Shown: positions 39,376 to 48,160, counted from the stretch's first letter. The stretch is 58,910 nt of DNA from Acidobacteriota bacterium (GCA_019242475.1 JAFAVK010000100.1:1-58910); one strand, 5' to 3'. Translations and numbers: made by a program. Notes: a model not told the origin generated them from the letters alone.

Positions 39376-39948
39376 ATGAACCGTGAGGAAGTGGTCGAGA
39401 GGTTCCGCCGGACGGGTGCGCTTTTGGAGGGCCACTTCGTGCTGACGAGCGGGCTGCACAGCACACAGTACCTGCAATGCGCGCTCGTCCTCCAACACCC
39501 GCCCGAGGCCGAAGCCTTTGGCCGCGCCCTCGCCGGGCAGTTCCGCGCGGCGGGGGCCGAGACGGTCGTCGCCCCCGCCATCGGCGGCATCATCATCGGC
39601 TGGGAGGTGGCGCGCGCGCTCGGCGTGCGCTCCGTCTGGACGGAGCGCGAGGAGGGGAGGATGACTCTGCGCCGCGGCTTCACGGTGCGGCCGGGCGAGC
39701 GCGTGCTGGTGGTCGAGGACGTGATTACCACCGGCGGCTCGACGCGCGAGACGTGCGACGCACTGCGCGCGGCGGGCGCGCTCGTCGTCGGCGCCGCCTC
39801 CATCATCGACCGCTCCGGCGGCCGTGCGGACGTGGGCGTCCCGCGCGTCGCCCTCGCCACCCTCGAAGTCCCCGCCGTCGCGCCCGCCGACTGCGCCCTC
39901 TGCGCCGCGGGCGTCCCGGCCGTCAAGCCCGGCAGTCGAAAGCAGTAG
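39376..39948 (+). CDS. pyrE: Orotate phosphoribosyltransferase
   Basis: 190 residues. Makes orotidine 5'-phosphate from orotate and PRPP in pyrimidine synthesis. The PRPP-binding motif is VLVVEDVITTGGSTRE; the N-terminal SGLHSTQYLQCALVLQHP and APAIGGIIIGWEVARALG are typical. The PALCAKC-type short C-terminus is as in the archaeal/Thermus-like group. No other pyr gene is nearby. Followed by a large hairpin. Confidence 0.94.
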   Translation: MNREEVVERFRRTGALLEGHFVLTSGLHSTQYLQCALVLQHPPEAEAFGRALAGQFRAAGAETVVAPAIGGIIIGWEVARALGVRSVWTEREEGRMTLRRGFTVRPGERVLVVEDVITTGGSTRETCDALRAAGALVVGAASIIDRSGGRADVGVPRVALATLEVPAVAPADCALCAAGVPAVKPGSRKQ

Positions 39949-39971
39949 TCATGCCGACCCGCGAAATACAA

Positions 39972-40021
39972 TAAGGCCGCTCATCGCGGGGATGCCCGCG
40001 CTCCCTGCGATGGGCGGCCTT
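39972..40021. terminator. Terminator hairpin between pyrE and amidohydrolase
   Basis: Stem formed by TAAGGCCGC (39972-39980) and GCGGCCTTA (40013-40021), continuing inward with one mismatch. It separates convergent genes ending at 39948 (plus) and 40032 (minus). Confidence 0.65.
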
Positions 40022-40031
40022 ACGCCCCTCC

Positions 40032-41012
40032 TCACGACTGCGTCGAACCGTCCAGCCGCAGCACCCGCTCCGCGTTCTGGTAGCAGACCTGGTCGCGCTG
40101 TGTCTGGTCGATCAAGACCGGGGTGCCTTCGATCCAGTCGGCGGAATCCTTCGCGTTCTCGTACGGGTAATCGACCGAGAAGAGCACGCGGTCGATGCCC
40201 AGCTCCGTGATCGCGCACTGGAGGGCCGAGTCCTGGCAGAGGCCGGTGGTGGTGATGATGAGGTTCGAGCGGAAGTAGTCGGAGGGCTTCTTCTTCAGCC
40301 CGCACTCGTTGTTCGTCGTCGCGTAGCGCCCGTCGATGCGCCACAGGATGTACGGGAGCGTCTCGCCCATGTGCCCGAGGATGACCGTGAGGTCGGGGTA
40401 GCGGTCGAAGAGGCCGCTGAAGAGCAGGCGCAGGCAGTGTGAAGCGTTGTCCGTCGTCCACCCCAACACGGTGCCTTGCAGCACCTCCATGTCCCTGATG
40501 ACCCACGGCTGCATGTGCGGGTCGGCCGGGTGGACGTAGACCGGCACGCCCAGTTCGACGGCGCGCTCCCAGAAGGGGTCGTAGATTCTGTCGTCGAGGT
40601 AGATGCCGTTCGTCTGGCCGTTGACCATCGCGCCGAGGAAGCCGAACTCCTCCACGCACCGCTTCAACTCGTCCGAGGCCGCCCGCACGTCCTGCATCGC
40701 GAGGTGCGCGAACCCGCGGTAGCGATCCGGGTGCTTCTTAATCAGCGCCTGCATGTAGTCGTTCGACTCGTGTGCCCGCTCGACCGCGAGGCTCGCGTCC
40801 TTCTCGGCCTGCACGCCGGGGCTCGTCTGCGACAGCACGAAGAGGTCGATGCCGGCCTCGTCCATCACGGCAATCCGCTGGTCGTCATCTTCGAGTGCCT
40901 GGGTTAAGGCGGCCGCGGACTCCTCCGTGGGGGCGACCGTCAGCGTGATGCTCAGGTAGTCCTGGGTCGAAGGCGTGGTGATCGCCTCTTCCAGAGCGAT
41001 TTTTCTCGTCAT
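40032..41012 (-). CDS. Amidohydrolase-2 family protein, decarboxylase-like
   Basis: 326 residues of the amidohydrolase-2 family that includes gamma-resorcylate and 2,3-dihydroxybenzoate decarboxylases. Motifs: KIALEEAI at the N-terminus, VYVHPADP (metal His), ILGHMGETLPYILWRID, and VLFSVDYPYEN (metal Asp). The N-terminal metal motif is E-x-H in gamma-resorcylate decarboxylases; here it is Glu-Ala, as in the fungal 2,3-dihydroxybenzoate decarboxylase type. It likely acts on a small aromatic or related carboxylate; substrate unproven. Lone gene. Confidence 0.85.
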   Translation of the reverse strand: MTRKIALEEAITTPSTQDYLSITLTVAPTEESAAALTQALEDDDQRIAVMDEAGIDLFVLSQTSPGVQAEKDASLAVERAHESNDYMQALIKKHPDRYRGFAHLAMQDVRAASDELKRCVEEFGFLGAMVNGQTNGIYLDDRIYDPFWERAVELGVPVYVHPADPHMQPWVIRDMEVLQGTVLGWTTDNASHCLRLLFSGLFDRYPDLTVILGHMGETLPYILWRIDGRYATTNNECGLKKKPSDYFRSNLIITTTGLCQDSALQCAITELGIDRVLFSVDYPYENAKDSADWIEGTPVLIDQTQRDQVCYQNAERVLRLDGSTQS

Positions 41013-41317
41013 GATTTTGTCCCCCGTCTCGTGAGTTGCTGGTGGAAGTCGAGCTACGTGCGGGCGGAGTAGGCACCGTCGGCCGCGGTCTCGGCTAGTT
41101 CGTGTGGCCTTGAACCCTTCCCTAACAGCGTGACGGTATACGCCCGCGCCGGGACTAAGTCAACGATTTCTCGGCCCGCCTCGTGGCGCGATACCTCTGC
41201 CTGCCACCGGCCCGTTAAGTACCCGCCGTCCGCGAGCGACTCCTCGCCGCGCAGGGCTGAGCTTCCTTAGTGTTAATATCTTCGGCCGGGCTTTGCTTAA
41301 AGGCCCGGCCGACGTTT
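41013..41317. other. Intergenic region before truA
   Basis: No gene or RNA recognised. It separates the amidohydrolase start (minus) from truA (plus). The only clear structure is a 9-bp hairpin (CGGCCGGGC, 41283-41291, with its complement 41303-41311) ending seven bases before the truA ATG, which would hide the usual ribosome-binding position. Confidence 0.5.
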
Positions 41318-42067
41318 ATGAACTACCGCCTGACGCTCCAATACGACGGCACCGACTTCAGCGGCTGGCAGGCGCAGGAGGGCCGGCGGACGGTGCAGGG
41401 CGAGCTGGCGCGCGCACTCTCCCTGCTTGAGGGCGCGGAGGTCTCCGTCCACGGCGCGGGTCGGACGGACGCGGGCGTCCACGCCGAGGCGCAGGTGGCG
41501 AGCGCCCGCCTCGGCCGCGAGTGGGAGACGGGGAGACTGGCGGCGGCCCTCAACGGCAACCTCGCGCGCGACCTGCGCGTGCTCTCCGCGGAGGCCGTGC
41601 CCGAAGACTTTCATGCGCGCTTCGACGCGAAGGGCAAGACCTACTGCTACCGCGTCTTCAACGAGAGTTTCATCTCCCCCTTCTGGTCGCGCTACGCGCT
41701 GCACGAGTCGCGCCCGCTCGACGCGGGGCGGATGCGCGAGGCCGCGCGCCTCTTCCTCGGCGAGCACGACTGGACGGCCTTCTCCGCCGCGCAGTCGGAC
41801 GTGAAGACGCGCGTGCGCAACATCACTGCCCTGGAAGTCAACGAACACGTAACCGCACGCGGCCGCGGCCGCCTCGTCGAGATACACGCGAGCGCCGAAG
41901 GCTTCCTCCGCTACATGGTGCGCTCCATCGCCGGCACGCTCCTGGCCGCCGGCCGCGGCGAGGTGGACGACGAGTTGATCCGCCGGGCCGTCGAAACCGG
42001 CGAGCGCCCGCACGCCGTCGTCACCGCCCCCGCGCACGGCCTCACGCTCGTCGAAGTGCATTACTGA
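41318..42067 (+). CDS. truA: tRNA pseudouridine(38-40) synthase
   Basis: 249 residues from the ATG at 41318; the frame upstream passes through a hairpin. Converts uridine to pseudouridine at positions 38-40 of tRNA anticodon arms. N-terminus MNYRLTLQYDGTDFSGWQ, catalytic Asp in GAGRTDAGVHAEAQVA, and the C-terminal FLRYMVRSIAGTLLAAGRG are all typical. It is 78 bp before uppS and heads the envelope/isoprenoid run. Confidence 0.95.
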   Translation: MNYRLTLQYDGTDFSGWQAQEGRRTVQGELARALSLLEGAEVSVHGAGRTDAGVHAEAQVASARLGREWETGRLAAALNGNLARDLRVLSAEAVPEDFHARFDAKGKTYCYRVFNESFISPFWSRYALHESRPLDAGRMREAARLFLGEHDWTAFSAAQSDVKTRVRNITALEVNEHVTARGRGRLVEIHASAEGFLRYMVRSIAGTLLAAGRGEVDDELIRRAVETGERPHAVVTAPAHGLTLVEVHY

Positions 42068-42145
42068 CGGCTTTTCCCTTTGTACTTTAGAGTGGTTTGC
42101 GATTAAGATGCGCGGCGGGGCATTCGTTCCGACCCCACATTCCCT

Positions 42146-42937
42146 ATGCTCGCAGACTTCGCCGAGGTGGTCGAGAGGGGTTCGCGCGAGGAGGCTCTGC
42201 TCGCCGGGCTCGACTGGTCGCGCCTGCCGCGCCACGTCGCGGTCATCATGGACGGCAACGGCCGCTGGGCCGCGCGCCGCGGCCAGCCGCGCGTCGCCGG
42301 CCACCGCGCGGGCGTCGAGGCCGTCCGCTCGGCCGTGGACACCGGCGCGCGCCTCGGCCTCGGCGCGCTCACGCTCTACGCCTTCTCGACCGAGAACTGG
42401 AAGCGCCCGCGCCTCGAAGTTGACGCGCTGATGCGGATGCTCAAGCGCTACCTGCGGCTCGAACTCGAAGCGATTCACCGGCAGAACATACGCTTCCAGC
42501 CCATCGGCCGCATCGAGGGCCTGCGCGAGAGCGTGCGGCGCGAGCTGGAACGCGCCGTCAAGCAGACCGCGGGCAACACGGGCATGGTCTTGAGCGTCGC
42601 GCTCAACTACGGCGGGCGCGCGGAGATCGTGGACGCCGTGCGCGAGGCCGCGCGGGCGCTCGCCGCCGAGGGTCGCGCGGCCGCGGAGATGACCGAGGAG
42701 GACATCTCGCGCCACCTCTACACGGCGGGGCTGCCCGAACTCGACCTGCTCGTGCGCACGAGCGGCGAACTGCGCATCTCGAACTTCCTTTTGTGGCAGG
42801 CCGCCTACAGCGAGATTTACGTGACCGAGACGCTCTGGCCCGACTTCCGCCGCGCCCACCTGCTCGAAGCGGTCGCCGACTTCCAGCGCCGCGACCGGCG
42901 CTTCGGCGGGTTGAAGCTGGTGGCGAATGCGAAGTAG
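42146..42937 (+). CDS. uppS: Undecaprenyl (isoprenyl) diphosphate synthase
   Basis: 263-residue cis-prenyltransferase making the C55 carrier lipid precursor for peptidoglycan and O-antigen. The diphosphate-binding motif is VIMDGNGRWAARRG; YAFSTENWKRP and RTSGELRISNFLLWQAAYSEIYVTETLWPDF are the other signatures. It precedes cdsA, dxr, rseP and ispG, the usual isoprenoid/envelope gene order in many bacteria. Confidence 0.96.
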   Translation: MLADFAEVVERGSREEALLAGLDWSRLPRHVAVIMDGNGRWAARRGQPRVAGHRAGVEAVRSAVDTGARLGLGALTLYAFSTENWKRPRLEVDALMRMLKRYLRLELEAIHRQNIRFQPIGRIEGLRESVRRELERAVKQTAGNTGMVLSVALNYGGRAEIVDAVREAARALAAEGRAAAEMTEEDISRHLYTAGLPELDLLVRTSGELRISNFLLWQAAYSEIYVTETLWPDFRRAHLLEAVADFQRRDRRFGGLKLVANAK

Positions 42938-42946
42938 CTGATGGCG

Positions 42947-43054
42947 GTTAGCTGTTGGCTTTTAGCTTTAGCAGTTTGTTGACCCTGAGTTTGCTAAGCT
43001 GAACGTCTGACCTTGAATCTGAATAGAGCTAACAGCTAAAAGCCAACAGCTAAC
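42947..43054. repeat. 21-bp inverted repeat between uppS and cdsA
   Basis: Perfect 21-bp arms (42947-42967 / 43034-43054) with a 66-bp spacer. The arms are built from the words GTTAGCTG, TTGGCTTTTAGC. The right arm ends nine bases before the cdsA ATG and leaves no visible ribosome-binding site. Confidence 0.75.
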
Positions 43055-43062
43055 AGCTTCCA

Positions 43063-43923
43063 ATGAAGTCCCGTCTCATCACCGCCGCCGTCGCGCTCCC
43101 AGTCCTGATCGCTTCCGTCATCGTCAAGCCGCTGTGGCCGCTGTTCGTCGCGCTGGCGATGGCGGCCATCGTGATCGCGCTCTACGAGTTCTGGTTCCTC
43201 TGCCGCCGCGTCGGGGCGAGGCCGGACGTGGTCGTCGGCTACGCGGCGGTGGCCGCGCTCTTCGTCACCTTCTTCTACAACTGGATCGAGTTCCTCTACT
43301 GGATCGTCCCCGTCTTTATCGTCGCCGCGCTCGTGGCCGAGATGCTGCGCGGGGCGCCGTTCGACAAGATGGTTCTGTCGGTCGGCTCGACCGTGCTCGG
43401 CGTCCTCTACGTCGCCTTCCTCGGCGCGCACCTGATCGGCGTGCGGACGGGGTTCGACACCCCGGGCCGGCAGCCCGAGACCTTCTGGGTCGGCGACGCG
43501 TACCTCAGCCACACGCTCTCGACGCACCTGCTCTCGTTTTTCTTCCTCGTCCTGATGGGGTCGGACACGGGCGCGTACTACACGGGGCGCGCGCTGGGCC
43601 GGCACAAGCTGGCGCCGACGGTGAGCCCGGGCAAGACCTGGGAGGGCGCCGCGGGCGGGATGGCCGCGAGCCTCGCGGCGGCCGCGCTGTGTCACTACTG
43701 GTTCTTCCCCGAGCTGTCCCTGCCCGCGGCGCTCGCGCTGGCCGCGCTGATGAACGTGCTCGGCGTGGTCGGCGACCTGACCGAGAGCGCCCTCAAGCGC
43801 GGCGCCAACGCCAAGGACGCGGCGCAAATCCTCCCCGGCCACGGCGGCTTGTTAGACCGGCTCGACAGCTTGCTCTTCAACGCGCCGCTCCTCTACTATT
43901 TTGCCCTGTACTATTGGCGTTAG
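43063..43923 (+). CDS. cdsA: Phosphatidate cytidylyltransferase
   Basis: 286 residues with about eight membrane helices. Forms CDP-diacylglycerol from phosphatidate and CTP in the inner membrane. The C-terminal CdsA signature is seen as NAKDAAQILPGHGGLLDRLDSLLFNAPLLYY, and SDTGAYYTGRALGRHKLAPTVSPGKTWEG precedes it. Downstream of uppS after an inverted repeat. Confidence 0.95.
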   Translation: MKSRLITAAVALPVLIASVIVKPLWPLFVALAMAAIVIALYEFWFLCRRVGARPDVVVGYAAVAALFVTFFYNWIEFLYWIVPVFIVAALVAEMLRGAPFDKMVLSVGSTVLGVLYVAFLGAHLIGVRTGFDTPGRQPETFWVGDAYLSHTLSTHLLSFFFLVLMGSDTGAYYTGRALGRHKLAPTVSPGKTWEGAAGGMAASLAAAALCHYWFFPELSLPAALALAALMNVLGVVGDLTESALKRGANAKDAAQILPGHGGLLDRLDSLLFNAPLLYYFALYYWR

Positions 43924-43999
43924 CTCGAACCAACCCGCCAGTTGGTGCCGGACGCTTCAGCGTGACGAAGCACACCGACGCTAAGGGAGGTTCACAGGA

Positions 44000-44281
44000 A
44001 TGACCGACGAACAGAGACTCGACCGCATGGAGCGCATCGTCAAGCTCATGATTAAGGCCGGCCTGCGCGCCCGCCAGCAGGCGCGCGAGCAGAACGAGAA
44101 GATAAACATCCTCATCGACAGTCAGATTAGGACTGACGCAAGGCTCGCCGCGCTCGGCGAGAGCACGGACAGGCGGTTCGCAGAAGTGGCCGCGGCGCAG
44201 AAGATTACTGAACAAAAGGTTCAGTCGTTGGCGGATACCGTGGACAGGATTATCAGCGAGCGCAGGGGCGGGCAGACTTAA
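44000..44281 (+). CDS. Small coiled-coil protein, unknown function
   Basis: 93 residues, almost wholly helical with heptad character (DRMERIVKLMIKAGLRARQQAREQNEKINILIDSQI, ALGESTDRRFAEVAAAQKITEQKVQSLADTVDRII). No hydrophobic membrane segment and no known family. GGGAGG lies 10 bases upstream of the ATG. It sits between cdsA and dxr in the same orientation with short gaps, so it is likely cotranscribed. Function unknown. Confidence 0.7.
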   Translation: MTDEQRLDRMERIVKLMIKAGLRARQQAREQNEKINILIDSQIRTDARLAALGESTDRRFAEVAAAQKITEQKVQSLADTVDRIISERRGGQT

Positions 44282-44298
44282 ACTCCGGCGCGCATTCA

Positions 44299-45498
44299 AT
44301 GGACACACAGGGCATAGCGATACTCGGCTCGACCGGCTCAATCGGGTGCAACACGATGAGCGTGGTCGAGTCTTTTGGTGCGGGGCGCTTCCGCGTCGTG
44401 GCGCTGGCCGCGGGGCGCAACGCCGAACGGCTGGCCGCGCAGGTCGAGCGCCACCGGCCGGAGCTGGTCGCCGTCGAGAACGAGGAGTGCGCGGAGCGGC
44501 TGAGGGAGGAACTCAACAGGCGCGGCGTCCCCGCCCCGCGGCTCGCGGTCGGCGAGCCGGGGATGGTCGAGGTGGCGACGCACGGCGCGGCGCGGACGGT
44601 CGTGAGCGCGACCGTCGGCGCGGTCGGCTTCGTCCCGACCCTGCGCGCGCTCGAAGCGGGCAAGCGCGTGGCGCTGGCGAACAAGGAGACGCTGGTCATC
44701 GCGGGCGAGCTGATGACGCGCGCGGCCCTCGAGTCCGGCGCGGAGCTGCTGCCCGTCGATTCCGAGCACAACGCGCTGCATCAATGCCTGCGCGGCGAGC
44801 GGCGCGAGGAGGTGCGGCGGCTGATTCTGACCGCGTCGGGCGGGCCTTTCCGCGAGAAGTCTTTGGGCGCGATGCACGGGGCGACGGTCGAGGAGGCGAT
44901 GCGCCACCCGACCTGGAACATGGGCGCGAAGATCACCATCGACTCGGCCACGCTCATGAACAAGGGGCTCGAAGTCATCGAGGCGCGCTGGCTCTTCGGC
45001 TTCGGCGCCGACAACATCGATGTCGTCGTCCACCCCGAGTCGGTCGTCCACTCGATGATCGAGCTGGTGGACGGCTCGGTCATCGCGCAGCTCGGCGTCA
45101 CCGACATGCGCCACGCCATCCAGTACGCGCTCACGTACCCCGAGCGCCACGAGTCGGCCTCGCTGCCGCCGCTCGATTTGACGAAGCTCGGGTCGCTCCG
45201 CTTCGAGGCGCCCGACTTCGAGCGCTTCCCGTGCCTGGCGCTCGCCTACCGCGCCCTGCGCGCGGGCGGCACGCTCCCGGCGGCGTTGAACGCCGCGAAC
45301 GAGGAGGCGGTCAAGTCTTTCCTCGGCGGCCGCATCCGCCTCACGGACATCGCGCGCGTCATCGAGCGCGTGATGGACGCGCACGAGACGCGCGCCGTCT
45401 CAAGCCTCGACGTGGTGCTCGACGTGGACAGGCAGTCACGCGCCGCGGCCGCCGCCGAGATCGCGCGTTTGCACGAGGGCACGAAGGCCGTCGCCTGA
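44299..45498 (+). CDS. dxr: 1-deoxy-D-xylulose 5-phosphate reductoisomerase
   Basis: 399 residues. Converts DXP to MEP with NADPH, the committed step of the MEP isoprenoid route. NADPH-binding motif ILGSTGSIGCNTMSVVE; metal and substrate residues in LLPVDSEHNALHQCL, LTASGGPFR, HPTWNMGAKITIDSATLMNKGLEVIEARWLFG and VHPESVVHSMIE. With ispG downstream it gives two MEP-route genes in one run. Confidence 0.96.
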   Translation: MDTQGIAILGSTGSIGCNTMSVVESFGAGRFRVVALAAGRNAERLAAQVERHRPELVAVENEECAERLREELNRRGVPAPRLAVGEPGMVEVATHGAARTVVSATVGAVGFVPTLRALEAGKRVALANKETLVIAGELMTRAALESGAELLPVDSEHNALHQCLRGERREEVRRLILTASGGPFREKSLGAMHGATVEEAMRHPTWNMGAKITIDSATLMNKGLEVIEARWLFGFGADNIDVVVHPESVVHSMIELVDGSVIAQLGVTDMRHAIQYALTYPERHESASLPPLDLTKLGSLRFEAPDFERFPCLALAYRALRAGGTLPAALNAANEEAVKSFLGGRIRLTDIARVIERVMDAHETRAVSSLDVVLDVDRQSRAAAAAEIARLHEGTKAVA

Positions 45499-45553
45499 AC
45501 CGAGGAGCGCGCGAGGGACGAGGGCTTTAACGCAAAACTTAACGGATGTTTGT

Positions 45554-45582
45554 TTGACGGTTCGGCAAGAGGCACGTAAACT
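45554..45582 (+). promoter_or_regulatory. Predicted sigma70-type promoter before rseP
   Basis: TTGACG (-35), 17-base spacer, TAAACT (-10), about 80 bp before the rseP ATG. A short hairpin with a T tract lies between it and the gene. Confidence 0.45.
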
Positions 45583-45597
45583 TTTTCGGTGCAACCG

Positions 45598-45626
45598 GGC
45601 GGTTATGCTCCGCCTCTAATTTTTTT
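45598..45626 (+). terminator. Hairpin plus T tract (dxr terminator or rseP attenuator)
   Basis: GGCGG (45598-45602) and CCGCC (45610-45614), loop TTATGCT, then seven T at 45620-45626. It lies downstream of the predicted promoter, so transcripts from there would meet it before rseP. Confidence 0.5.
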
Positions 45627-45662
45627 GCGGGCTCGGCCCAAACCTGAAGAGGCTTAACTAAG

Positions 45663-47045
45663 ATGCTCGGGTACCTTGCCTTCGTTTTCATCCTCGGCTC
45701 CGCGGTCATCCTGCACGAGTTCGGCCACTTCATCGTCGCGAAGCTGCTCGGCATCCGCGTCGAGACCTTCTCGGTCGGCTTCGGCAAGCGCCTCTGGGGG
45801 CGCAAGTGGGGGACGACCGACTACCGCCTCTCGCTCATCCCTCTGGGCGGCTACGTCAAGCTCGGCGGCGACGACTCGAACGCCGGCCTCGAAGAGGGCG
45901 GCGCCGAGGAGATTCCCGCCGGGGAGCGCTTCGACCTGCGCCCGCGCTATCAGAAGTTCCTCGTCGGCGTGGCCGGCCCCGTGATGAACGTCCTGACGGC
46001 GCTGGCGATTCCTTTCGTCGGCGCGATGGCCGTCGGCGTGCCCGCGGCGCCGTCGCCCTTCGTCAGTCAGGTCGATCAGGGCGGCGCGGCCGACACGGCG
46101 GGCCTCAGGGCGGGCGACCGCATCGTCTCCTTCGACAACAAGGAGGACCCGACGTGGCGCTGGATGAACGTCGTGGCGACGGTCAAGCGGAACCAGTCGA
46201 TCCCCTTCATCGTCGAGCGCGAGGGGCAGCGCGTGCAGCTCTCGATCCGCCCGACCGTCACCCAGGAGGACGGCCACGAGATCGGCGACCTCGACTTTAT
46301 GCCCGACCTCGGCATCGAGCCTGTGGTAATCCACCAGGTGGTGGACGACTCGCCCGCGGCGAAGGCCGGGTTGAAAACGGGCGACCGCGTCGTCTCCATC
46401 GACGGCGAGGCGGCGCGCAACATCGCGCAGGCGCGCGAGTACATCAGCAAGCACCAGGGCCAGCTCCGCGTCGCGGTCGAGCGCGGCGGCGAGCGCCTTG
46501 AGCTGACCACGCCGAGCGAGCGGATCGAGGGCAACAAGATGGGCGTCACGTTCGCGCCGCCGCCGGCCGTGCCGCTCGAACGCGTCGGCCCGGGCGAAGC
46601 CTTCACGGTCGCCGTCAACGCCAACGTCGAAATCCTACAGCTGACGGGCATAGCTTTGGGTCAGGTCTTCTCGGGGCAGCTCCCCGTGGGCGAGGCCGTG
46701 GGCGGCCCCATCGCCATCGCGGCCGCGTCGTACGAGGCGGCGACCAACTACGGCTGGAACGGCGTCTTCGAAATGCTCGGGTTCCTGAGCCTGAACCTCG
46801 GCATCTTCAACCTGCTCCCAATCCCCGTGCTCGACGGCGGCATGATCTTCATGCTCTTCGTCGAGGGCTTCCTGGCGCTGTGGGGGCTGAAGCTCTCGCT
46901 GCGCTGGCGCGAGCGCATCCAGCAGGTCGGCTTCGTCTTCCTGCTCCTCCTGATGGGCTTCGTCATCATCAACGACGTGACCAAGTTCGCCCCCGGCCTC
47001 TTCCGCTCGAAGGAGAAGCCGGCGGCGACCACGCAGCAAAAGTAG
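45663..47045 (+). CDS. rseP: Site-2 protease RseP (zinc metalloprotease)
   Basis: 460-residue intramembrane protease. The zinc motif HEFGH is at residues 18-22 in the first helix; the second active-site motif is in LPIPVLDGGMIF near 391. Two PDZ domains lie between (about 110-200 and 205-290; GGAADTAGLRAGDRIVSFDN and DDSPAAKAGLKTGDRVVSIDG). The family cuts anti-sigma factors and signal peptide remnants in the inner membrane. Eight bases before ispG. Confidence 0.95.
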   Translation: MLGYLAFVFILGSAVILHEFGHFIVAKLLGIRVETFSVGFGKRLWGRKWGTTDYRLSLIPLGGYVKLGGDDSNAGLEEGGAEEIPAGERFDLRPRYQKFLVGVAGPVMNVLTALAIPFVGAMAVGVPAAPSPFVSQVDQGGAADTAGLRAGDRIVSFDNKEDPTWRWMNVVATVKRNQSIPFIVEREGQRVQLSIRPTVTQEDGHEIGDLDFMPDLGIEPVVIHQVVDDSPAAKAGLKTGDRVVSIDGEAARNIAQAREYISKHQGQLRVAVERGGERLELTTPSERIEGNKMGVTFAPPPAVPLERVGPGEAFTVAVNANVEILQLTGIALGQVFSGQLPVGEAVGGPIAIAAASYEAATNYGWNGVFEMLGFLSLNLGIFNLLPIPVLDGGMIFMLFVEGFLALWGLKLSLRWRERIQQVGFVFLLLLMGFVIINDVTKFAPGLFRSKEKPAATTQQK

Positions 47046-47053
47046 AAGTAGGT

Positions 47054-48160
47054 ATGAGACAGACGAGACAGGTCAGGGTCAAGGACGTGCTGATCGGCGG
47101 GGGCGCGCCCGTGGCCGTCCAGTCGATGACGAAGACGGACACGGCCGACGTGGAAGGCACCGTCCATCAAATCGAAGAGATGATGCGGGCGGGCTGCGAG
47201 ATCGTCCGCGTCGCCGTCCCGAACGCGGAGGCGGCCGTCGCGCTCAAGGAGATTCGCCGCCGCGTCCCCGACGTGCCGCTCGTCGCCGACATACACTTCC
47301 ACTACCGCCTCGCGCTGATGGCCCTGGAAGCCGGCATCGACAAGCTCCGCCTCAACCCCGGCAACATCGGCGCCATCGAGCGCGTGCGCGAAGTCGTGAA
47401 GGCGACGAAGGCGCGCGGCGTCCCCATCCGCATCGGCGTCAACGGCGGCTCGCTCGAAAAGGATTTGTTGAAGAAGTACGGCACGGCCACGCCCGAGGCG
47501 ATGGTCGAATCCGCCCTGCGCCACATACGCATCCTCGAAGACCTCGACTTCCAGGACATCGTCGTCTCCCTCAAAGCCTCAGACGTGCGCCGCACGGTCG
47601 CCGCCTACCGCCTGCTCGCCGAGCAGGTTGACTACCCGCTCCACCTCGGCGTGACCGAGGCGGGCACGCCCTTCGGCGGCACCATCAAGTCTGCCATCGG
47701 CCTCGGCATCCTTCTGCACGAAGGCATCGGCGACACCATCCGCGTCTCGCTCGCCGCCGAGCCCTGGGAGGAGGTGCGCGTCGCCTGGGAGATTCTGAAG
47801 TCTTTGGAGTTGAGGAAGCGCGGCGTCACCGTCGTCGCCTGCCCGACCTGCGGGCGTCTCGACGTGGAGAACTTCGTCGAGATCGTCACCGAGATCGAAC
47901 GCCGCCTCGCGCACATCGAGGAGCCCTTGCACCTCTCCATCATGGGCTGCGAGGTCAACGGCCCCGGCGAGGCGCACGACTCGCAGCTCGGCGTCACCTT
48001 CGGCAAGGGCGTCGGCATGATCTTCAAGGACGGCCGCCCGATGCGGAAAGTCTCCGGCGCGAACATCGTCGAGGCGTTCGTCGCCGAGGCCGAGAAGCTC
48101 GTCAAGGAAGGCGCCTCGTCACAGGCGGAAGCCCTCCCGGAGCTTGTTCAGATTAAGTAA
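47054..48160 (+). CDS. ispG: 4-hydroxy-3-methylbut-2-enyl-diphosphate synthase (IspG/GcpE)
   Basis: 368 residues from the ATG at 47054; the longer frame overlaps rseP. Reductive conversion of MEcPP to HMBPP in the MEP route. N-terminal TIM barrel (VAVQSMTKTDTADVEGTVHQIEEM, RLNPGNIGA) and C-terminal Fe-S domain with VACPTCGRLDVENF and LHLSIMGCEVNGPGEA, holding the cluster Cys residues. It is the direct bacterial (short) form. Followed by an intrinsic terminator. Confidence 0.96.
   Translation: MRQTRQVRVKDVLIGGGAPVAVQSMTKTDTADVEGTVHQIEEMMRAGCEIVRVAVPNAEAAVALKEIRRRVPDVPLVADIHFHYRLALMALEAGIDKLRLNPGNIGAIERVREVVKATKARGVPIRIGVNGGSLEKDLLKKYGTATPEAMVESALRHIRILEDLDFQDIVVSLKASDVRRTVAAYRLLAEQVDYPLHLGVTEAGTPFGGTIKSAIGLGILLHEGIGDTIRVSLAAEPWEEVRVAWEILKSLELRKRGVTVVACPTCGRLDVENFVEIVTEIERRLAHIEEPLHLSIMGCEVNGPGEAHDSQLGVTFGKGVGMIFKDGRPMRKVSGANIVEAFVAEAEKLVKEGASSQAEALPELVQIK

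Noticed and set aside
41013..41317. Possible RNA gene or riboswitch before truA
   Set aside because: Only a short hairpin is seen; no conserved riboswitch or tRNA features could be recognised.
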